A stretch of 14,391 nt of DNA from Flavobacteriales bacterium (GTDB lineage Bacteria > Bacteroidota > Bacteroidia > Flavobacteriales_D > Cryomorphaceae). Shown piece by piece: positions 14,372 to 14,391 of this stretch (position 1 is the stretch's first letter; each line of letters starts with the position of its first letter). The stretch covers positions 1-14,391 of the forward strand of contig JAIVHQ010000024.1 of NCBI GenBank assembly GCA_020200995.1. Reading direction: 5' to 3'. The position numbers and the translations under genes were made by a program. Under the pieces are notes generated by a model. That model was not told the origin of the DNA, searched no databases, and was given only the letters and a program-made list of their open reading frames with translations.

Positions 14372-14391
14372 ATGAAAAGAGAAAAATCACA
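14372..14391 (+). CDS. Possible start of a rightward gene, cut by the window edge
   Basis: ATG at 14372 opens a frame reading MKREKS to the edge, with AAAGG 9 bases upstream as a ribosome site and a -7-like box at 14314. Only six codons are visible, so the product cannot be named and the gene itself is tentative. Confidence 0.3.

Noticed and set aside
1..14391. CRISPR array, tRNA/rRNA genes, integrase or phage genes
   Set aside because: No regularly spaced repeats, cloverleaf, rRNA signature or recombinase motif was seen; the window reads as ordinary chromosomal housekeeping and envelope genes.

Overview
The window looks like ordinary chromosomal DNA from a member of the Bacteroidota, most likely a flavobacterium-like lineage. 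The evidence is a long RecQ with the C-terminal extension typical of the phylum, a carboxypeptidase-regulatory-like/DUF5686 outer-membrane protein, a giant TolB-like propeller-plus-barrel protein, weak Shine-Dalgarno sequences and several TAnnTTTG-type -7 promoter boxes. I see no tRNA, rRNA, CRISPR array or intact insertion sequence. I did not find a convincing new multi-gene system. The points worth a second look are a truncated tatC and several structured intergenic regions.

Layout, left to right. Positions 1-1701 (minus) hold a DUF5686 outer-membrane protein whose 3' end is cut by the window edge. Positions 1750-2427 (minus) hold tatC, which lacks its N-terminal region including the first membrane helix. 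Next is recQ on the plus strand (2647-4836). A 351-bp gene-free stretch (4837-5187), packed with inverted repeats, separates it from a convergent M20 amidohydrolase (5188-6384, minus). Upstream of that on the same strand is a 1083-residue TolB-like outer-membrane protein (6565-9816). It diverges from a small metallo-beta-lactamase-fold hydrolase (9950-10582, plus). That gene runs tail to tail, with one base between, into a predicted outer-membrane beta-barrel gene (10584-11435, minus). The right part carries the kynurenine pathway pair kmo (11493-12851) and kynU (13021-14289), both minus. The last 100 bp look like a divergent promoter region with the first codons of a rightward gene.

How the genes work together. 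Kmo and KynU catalyse consecutive steps: L-kynurenine to 3-hydroxykynurenine to 3-hydroxyanthranilate plus alanine. In bacteria this feeds either tryptophan catabolism or de novo quinolinate/NAD synthesis; the other pathway enzymes are not in the window. A promoter-like TTG-N18-TAATTTAG overlapped by a perfect 17-bp palindrome lies just upstream of kmo, suggesting kmo can be controlled separately from kynU. The envelope genes (DUF5686, TatC, TolB-like, beta-barrel) are probably neighbours rather than one pathway. RecQ and the two hydrolases look like independent housekeeping genes.

All product names come from reading motifs and from remembered family features; no database search was run.
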